Assembly (NCBI GenBank): GCA_902557775.1
Contig: CACEBD010000005.1
Location: 1 to 49,413 of the forward strand
DNA length: 49,413 nt
Origin: an uncultured Pelagibacteraceae bacterium
Lineage (GTDB): Bacteria > Pseudomonadota > Alphaproteobacteria > Pelagibacterales > Pelagibacteraceae
Reading direction: 5' to 3'
The notes beneath the pieces are model-generated. The model was not told the origin of the DNA and made no database searches. It saw only the letters and a program-made list of their open reading frames with translations. Of this stretch, positions 44,793 to 49,413 are shown in pieces. The first letter of the stretch is position 1. Each line of letters opens with the position of its first letter. The translations under genes and the position numbers were made by a program.

Positions 44793-46511
44793 ATGTCTAA
44801 AATTGATAAAAAAAAACTACCAAGTCGTCATACTTCGTTAGGCCCAGATAGAGCTCCACATAGATCTTTTTACTATGCAATGGGAGAAACCGAACAGGAT
44901 GTAGCTAAGCCGTTTGTAGGAGTAGTATCTACTTGGAACGAAGCTGCACCTTGCAATACAGCTTTAATGCGACAGGCACAATCCGTAAAAAAAGGAGTAA
45001 AACAATCTGGTGGAACGCCAAGAGAATTTTGCACTATAACCGTAACAGATGGTATTGCTATGGGTCACGAGGGAATGAAATCATCTTTAATTTCAAGAGA
45101 GGTTATAGCCGACTCAGCTGAACTGACAGTGAGAGGACATTGTTATGATGCACTAGTTGGTATCGCTGGATGTGATAAATCTCTTCCAGGCTTGATGATG
45201 TCTATGTTGAGGTTGAATGTACCTAGTGTGTTCATTTACGGAGGATCGATTTTGCCAGGGAAATTTAAAGGAAAAGATGTTACCGTTGTAGATGTGTTTG
45301 AAGCAGTAGGTAAACATTCCTCAGGCAAAATGTCTTCTGAAGAATTAAGAGAATTAGAATTAGTAGCTTGTCCAAGTGCTGGAGCTTGTGGAGGTCAATT
45401 TACAGCTAATACAATGGCGTGTGTGTCGGAAGCGATAGGTTTGGCTTTACCTTATTCAGCTGGGACGCCAGCTCCTTATGAGGAAAGAGATAAATATGCT
45501 TATGAAAGTGGTCAAGCGGTTATGAATTTATTAGAAAAAAAAATTAAACCAAGAGAAATAGTTACTAAGAAATCTTTAGAAAACGCAGCAACCATTGTGG
45601 CTGCAACTGGAGGCTCCACTAATGCAGCTCTACATTTACCTGCACTAGCTAATGAGATAGGAGTAAAATTTGATTTAATGGACGTTGCAAAAATATTTAA
45701 AAAAACTCCTTATCTTGCTGATTTAAAACCTGGAGGAAAATACGTTGCAAAAGACATGTGGGAAGCTGGCGGTGTTCCTATGTTATTAAAAACTTTGTTT
45801 GACGGAGGTTATATTCATGGCGAGTGTATGACAGTTACAGGTAAAACTATGAAAGAAAATCTATCTTATATTAAGTTTAATACTAATCAAAAAGTTTTAA
45901 GAGAATATAATAATCCGCTTTCTCCAGATGGGGGAGTTGTCGGATTAAAAGGTAATTTAGCTCCAGACGGAGCAATCGTGAAAATTGCAGGATTAAAAAA
46001 ATTACAATTTACAGGTAAAGCTAGATGTTTTGATAATGAAGAAGATGCAATGAAAGCAGTACAGACAAAAAAATATAAGGAAGGTGATGTAATAATAATT
46101 AGATACGAAGGTCCAAAAGGCGGACCAGGAATGAGGGAAATGCTTTCAACAACTGGAGCTATTTATGGACAAGGCAAAGGTGAAAAAGTTGCACTTATAA
46201 CTGACGGAAGGTTTTCAGGAGCTACCAGAGGTTTCTGTGTTGGTCACATTGGCCCAGAAGCTGCAATGGGTGGTCCAATTGCACTTCTTAAAAATGGAGA
46301 TGTAATAGATATAGACGCAAAAAAAGGATCAATTAATGTAAGGCTTACTAGCGCGCAATTAAAAGCTAGAAGAAAAAAATGGAAAGAAAAAAAATCAAGT
46401 TTTGGATCGGGAACGATTTGGAAATATGCTCAAACAGTAGGACCTGCTTATCTCGGTGCCCCAACACATCCAGGTAAGAAAAAAGAAGTTAAAGAATACT
46501 CGAAAATTTAA
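44793..46511 (+). CDS. ilvD: Dihydroxy-acid dehydratase
   Basis: 572-aa iron-sulfur enzyme of branched-chain amino acid synthesis, dehydrating 2,3-dihydroxy-isovalerate and -methylvalerate. Cluster cysteines sit in [20 protein letters not shown] and [16 protein letters not shown]. The C-terminal domain has [21 protein letters not shown]. It starts right after valS and overlaps the manC-like gene by one base (TAATG). Confidence 0.97.
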   Translation: MSKIDKKKLPSRHTSLGPDRAPHRSFYYAMGETEQDVAKPFVGVVSTWNEAAPCNTALMRQAQSVKKGVKQSGGTPREFCTITVTDGIAMGHEGMKSSLISREVIADSAELTVRGHCYDALVGIAGCDKSLPGLMMSMLRLNVPSVFIYGGSILPGKFKGKDVTVVDVFEAVGKHSSGKMSSEELRELELVACPSAGACGGQFTANTMACVSEAIGLALPYSAGTPAPYEERDKYAYESGQAVMNLLEKKIKPREIVTKKSLENAATIVAATGGSTNAALHLPALANEIGVKFDLMDVAKIFKKTPYLADLKPGGKYVAKDMWEAGGVPMLLKTLFDGGYIHGECMTVTGKTMKENLSYIKFNTNQKVLREYNNPLSPDGGVVGLKGNLAPDGAIVKIAGLKKLQFTGKARCFDNEEDAMKAVQTKKYKEGDVIIIRYEGPKGGPGMREMLSTTGAIYGQGKGEKVALITDGRFSGATRGFCVGHIGPEAAMGGPIALLKNGDVIDIDAKKGSINVRLTSAQLKARRKKWKEKKSSFGSGTIWKYAQTVGPAYLGAPTHPGKKKEVKEYSKI

Positions 46512-47713
46512 TGAAAATACGTCCAGTAATTTTGTGTGGCGGTTCTGGCACAAGACTCTGGTTTAATAAAAAACATCATCAACCAAAGCAGTTTATTGAT
46601 TTTGGAAATTGGACGTTATTCGGAAAAACTCTAGAGAGAATAAAAAATTCTATTTTTGATTATCCAATAATTAGTACTAATAAAAGATATATAGGAGAAA
46701 TAAAAAAACATTTAAGATTAAAAGGTTTTAAGAAATATAAGATTATTCTTGAACCATCGAAAAGAAATACTGCTCCTGCTATACTCAGTGCAACATTAAT
46801 AAAAGAAATACCTGAGAACCAACCCTTAATTTTTTTAACATCAGATCATTTAATAGAGAAAACAAACTTATTTAATAAATCGATTAAAAAACATAAAAAA
46901 TATCTTACAGATAAAAATATTTTTATATTTGGTATTAAGCCTTCATACCCTTCATCTGATTTTGGTTATTTTTTATCAAATCGGGTTAAGAATAAATACA
47001 AGGTTTCAAAATTTATTGAAAAGCCAAATTTTAAAAAAGCAAAAAAGATAATTAAAAAAAATGCTTATTGGAATTCAGGAATATTTTTCTTAACAAAAAA
47101 ATCAATAATTTATAACTTTAAGAAGTATCAAAATAAAAATTTTAATTATTGTTTTAATTCTGTAAATAAATCAAAATTTAAAAATAATGTTTATTATCTA
47201 AATAAAAATGACTTTTTAAAATGTAAGACAATTTCTTTTGATTATGCAATTTTGGAAAAATCAAAAGATATAAATGCTATTAACTTAAATATACCCTGGT
47301 CTGATTTAGGTAGCTGGAAAGAAATATGTAAAATCTATGATAAGCTAAAGGCTAAATATCAAAAAAAGAAAAATATTTTTTACAGACCTTGGGGCAGGTA
47401 TACAAATTTATACAAAGGTAAAAATTTTTTAATTAAAGAACTTTATGTAAAACCGAAAGGAGTTTTAAGTCTTCAAAAACACTTTCATCGTTCTGAACAT
47501 TGGGTTGTAACTCAAGGAACTCCAAAAATAACTTTAAATAGAAAAAAATTTTTTTTAAATACTAATGAAACTATTTTTATACCAGTTAAATCTATTCATA
47601 GAATAGAAAACCCATATAAAAAACCGGTAAAAATAATTGAAGCTCAATTAGGATCAATTTTAAAAGAAACTGATATAGTTAGATATCAAGATATTTACGG
47701 TAGAATTAAATAA
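46511..47713 (+). CDS. manC: Mannose-1-P guanylyltransferase/M6P isomerase-like (ManC)
   Basis: 400-aa protein with an N-terminal nucleotidyltransferase (PVILCGGSGTRLW, then PKQF) and a C-terminal cupin isomerase domain (RPWGRYTNLYKG; SLQKHFHRSEHWVVTQGTPKI). It makes GDP-mannose from mannose 1-phosphate. It is shorter than usual ManC (about 470) and the signature continues as LWFNKK instead of LWPLSR, so it is a divergent member. GDP-mannose would feed surface polysaccharide. It is coupled to ilvD and convergent with xthA (8-base overlap). Confidence 0.85.
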   Translation: MKIRPVILCGGSGTRLWFNKKHHQPKQFIDFGNWTLFGKTLERIKNSIFDYPIISTNKRYIGEIKKHLRLKGFKKYKIILEPSKRNTAPAILSATLIKEIPENQPLIFLTSDHLIEKTNLFNKSIKKHKKYLTDKNIFIFGIKPSYPSSDFGYFLSNRVKNKYKVSKFIEKPNFKKAKKIIKKNAYWNSGIFFLTKKSIIYNFKKYQNKNFNYCFNSVNKSKFKNNVYYLNKNDFLKCKTISFDYAILEKSKDINAINLNIPWSDLGSWKEICKIYDKLKAKYQKKKNIFYRPWGRYTNLYKGKNFLIKELYVKPKGVLSLQKHFHRSEHWVVTQGTPKITLNRKKFFLNTNETIFIPVKSIHRIENPYKKPVKIIEAQLGSILKETDIVRYQDIYGRIK

Positions 47714-48482
47714 TTTCAAGTTCGATTGGAGTATGATCAGATGGTTTTTCTTTTGCTCTTGGTTTTTTATCTATATTAATTGATTTTATATTTTCGATTA
47801 AACTGTTTGAAAGTAAAAAATGATCTATTCTCATACCATAATTTTTTTGCCAGGAGCCTGCAAAGTAGTCCCAAAAGGTATACTCTTGTTTTGTTTTGTT
47901 TATAAATCTATAAACATCTTTAAAACCTAGATTAATTAATTCTCTATATTTTTTTCTTATTTCCAATCTACCTAAAGCATCGTTTTCATATCTTTTAAAA
48001 TCATGAACATCTATTTCTTCAGGAATAATGTTAAAATCTCCGGCGATAAGAATATTTGAGTTTTTCTGAATTTTCTTTTTAACATTTGATATAAATTTTT
48101 TTAACCATTCTTTTTTATACTTATATTTTTTTGTATCTACAGGATTCCCATTTGGAACATAAATATTTATGAGTTCTATCTTTTTTTTTTTTAATTTTAA
48201 CTCAGCAGTAATAATTCTCGATTGTTTTAAATCATCTTTAATAAAGCTATTATTAATTTTCTCTAATTCTTGTTTAGAAATAATAGCAACGCCATTGTAA
48301 CTTTTTTGACCAAAAACATAAGAATTGTATCCAATATTTTTAAAATCTTCATAAGGAAAATTTTCATTTTGTGTTTTAATTTCTTGTAGAAATAAAATAT
48401 CAGGACTTGATTCTTTAATATACTCTAGAATATTAGTAATTCTTGCTCTAACTGAATTTACGTTCCATGAAGTTAATTTCAT
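47706..48482 (-). CDS. xthA: Exodeoxyribonuclease III
   Basis: 258-aa AP endonuclease/3'-5' exonuclease of the ExoIII family. I chose the ATG at 48482 (MKLTSWNVNSVRARI), because it shares one base with the upstream stop (TAATG) and begins at the conserved N terminus; an upstream ATG would add 10 residues over the neighbour. Motifs are LQEIKTQ, YNGVAIIS, NIYVPNG, IAGDFNIIPEEIDVHD, DYFAGSWQ and SDHTPIELEI. Confidence 0.94.
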   Translation of the reverse strand: MKLTSWNVNSVRARITNILEYIKESSPDILFLQEIKTQNENFPYEDFKNIGYNSYVFGQKSYNGVAIISKQELEKINNSFIKDDLKQSRIITAELKLKKKKIELINIYVPNGNPVDTKKYKYKKEWLKKFISNVKKKIQKNSNILIAGDFNIIPEEIDVHDFKRYENDALGRLEIRKKYRELINLGFKDVYRFINKTKQEYTFWDYFAGSWQKNYGMRIDHFLLSNSLIENIKSINIDKKPRAKEKPSDHTPIELEII

Positions 48483-48796
48483 TAAACTGAAAAAGAAAGA
48501 CCACAACCACATGAAGCTGAAGCTTTTGGATTTTTAATAGAAAAAGATTCTCCAATCATTTCTTTTTTAAAATCTACTATTGAGCCGGCTATAATATCTA
48601 ACGACTGTTTGTCAATTATAGCTTTATCAAATATAATATCATCTTTTTCTACTTTGCTATCAAAGCTAAAATTATATTTAAATCCAGAACAGCCACCACC
48701 TTGAACAGCAATTCTAAAATATTTTTTATTATCATTTTTAGTGATTTTATCTATCTGGTTTTTTGCACTATCAGTAAATTCTAATTTTTTTTCCAT
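48482..48796 (-). CDS. erpA: ErpA/IscA-type iron-sulfur cluster insertion protein
   Basis: 104-aa A-type carrier that delivers iron-sulfur clusters to target proteins. The three conserved cysteines are seen: one in GGGCSGFKY and two in the C-terminal SCGCG. The family segment FRIAVQGGGCSG is clear. ErpA and IscA cannot be separated reliably by sequence reading alone. It is coupled to xthA by a TAATG overlap and divergent from dgt over 31 bases. Confidence 0.9.
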   Translation of the reverse strand: MEKKLEFTDSAKNQIDKITKNDNKKYFRIAVQGGGCSGFKYNFSFDSKVEKDDIIFDKAIIDKQSLDIIAGSIVDFKKEMIGESFSIKNPKASASCGCGLSFSV

Positions 48797-48827
48797 AATT
48801 ATCTAGTATATAATCTATATAGTGAGC

Positions 48828-49413
48828 ATGCAAAAAAAAACAATCCAATCATTATCCAAATTAGCTGTTCCTTTAAAATCAAAAGGGCGTTTTTTTAAAG
48901 AAAATAAAACTCTTTTAAGGTCAGATTTTCAAAGAGACAGAGATAGAATAATCCACTCAACTGCTTTTAGGAGACTCAAACATAAGACCCAAGTATTTGT
49001 TAATACGTCTGGAGATCATTTCAGAACTAGAATTACTCACTCTCTTGAGGTAGCTCAAATAGCTAGAACTTTATCAAAATTTTTTAACTTGAATGAAGAC
49101 TTGTGTGAAACCTTAAGTTTAGCGCATGATTTAGGCCACACACCATTCGGACATGCTGGTGAAGATGCATTGAATAATTGCATGAGAAAATTTGGCGGAT
49201 TTGATCATAATATTCAAACTATAAGAATAATTTTATTTTTGGAAAATAGATATTACGAATTTAATGGTCTTAATCTCACATTTGAAACGTTAGATGGTTT
49301 ATTAAAACATAATGGACCAATTAAAAATTTAAAAAAATACAATAAAATTATAGGTAGAAATCATTTTAAAAATAAAATCAAATTTTCATTAAGCCCATCT
49401 CTGGAAGCCCAAA
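48828..49413 (+). CDS. dgt: dGTPase-like HD phosphohydrolase, 3'-truncated by window edge
   Basis: First 195 residues of a deoxyguanosinetriphosphate triphosphohydrolase-like protein; the frame runs off the window. The start ATG at 48828 is followed by [14 protein letters not shown]. The HD-domain metal ligands are H71 ([12 protein letters not shown]), and H100-D101 ([15 protein letters not shown]). [20 protein letters not shown] is the family N-terminal segment. It hydrolyses dNTPs to deoxynucleoside and triphosphate. In Alphaproteobacteria it is often next to an ErpA-type gene, as here. Confidence 0.93.
   Translation, partial: MQKKTIQSLSKLAVPLKSKGRFFKENKTLLRSDFQRDRDRIIHSTAFRRLKHKTQVFVNTSGDHFRTRITHSLEVAQIARTLSKFFNLNEDLCETLSLAHDLGHTPFGHAGEDALNNCMRKFGGFDHNIQTIRIILFLENRYYEFNGLNLTFETLDGLLKHNGPIKNLKKYNKIIGRNHFKNKIKFSLSPSLEAQ

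Noticed and set aside
1-49413. CRISPR arrays, insertion sequences, integrases, phage genes or rRNA
   Set aside because: No regularly spaced repeats, transposase or integrase motifs or rRNA sequence were seen; tRNA genes have no attached integrase or broken repeat copy.

Overview
The window is an AT-rich (roughly 70% A+T), densely packed bacterial chromosome segment that looks like the SAR11 clade (Pelagibacterales, marine Alphaproteobacteria). The supporting signs are very short intergenic spaces, at least ten TAATG stop/start overlaps, an alphaproteobacterial ntrY-ntrX-trkA-trkH block, a general L-amino-acid transporter, and a strong bias to high-affinity binding-protein uptake systems. There is no mobile element, CRISPR array, rRNA gene or phage gene. 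The assignment is an inference from gene content and composition, since no search could be run.

Layout. 1-3.7 kb: housekeeping (3' part of lipA, a RatA/COQ10-like START protein, a small membrane protein, then pncC, pgpA and ispDF on the minus strand). 3.7-9.7 kb: the NtrY/NtrX two-component pair followed by the TrkA/TrkH potassium uptake pair. 9.7-18.9 kb: a glycerol block with gpsA-like glycerol-3-phosphate dehydrogenase, glpK, and a GlpV-S-T-P-Q-U type ABC importer, ending in a SAM methyltransferase. 19-23.5 kb: central carbon genes (gap, pyk, pfkA), a 57-aa gene downstream of pyk and an MhpD-like hydratase. 23.5-27.9 kb: a ferric-iron ABC importer behind two Fur-box-like palindromes, with a 56-aa CxxC mini-gene and two long-loop inverted repeats inside the operon. 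27.9-33.4 kb: tRNA-Arg, zapE and the aapJQMP amino-acid transporter. 33.4-35.8 kb: a cysteine-synthase-like enzyme, a secreted DUF6134-like protein, an XRE regulator, tRNA-Asn and tRNA-Cys. 35.8-42.1 kb: a CUT1-type carbohydrate ABC importer with a GH63-like glycoside hydrolase. 42.1-49.4 kb: valS, ilvD, a manC-like gene, xthA, an ErpA/IscA-type protein and the 5' part of dgt.

How it fits together. Glycerol would enter through GlpVSTPQU, be phosphorylated by GlpK and oxidised by the GpsA-like enzyme to dihydroxyacetone phosphate, which feeds the lower glycolytic enzymes encoded next door. The carbohydrate importer with its GH63-like enzyme suggests uptake of a glycosylated compatible solute or small glycoside. 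In all four binding-protein operons an inverted repeat sits just after the binding-protein gene, which would favour excess binding protein over membrane components.

Most interesting points: an apparently asymmetric (one consensus, one degenerate ATP site) GlpS/GlpT pair; a DUF11/Ig-like domain inserted in the periplasmic loop of an ABC permease; the CxxC mini-gene whose start codon lies in a long stem in the iron operon; a phosphofructokinase with mixed ATP/PPi donor-site residues; an NtrX without GAFTGA; and a PopZ-like N-terminal motif in a mini-gene downstream of pyk.
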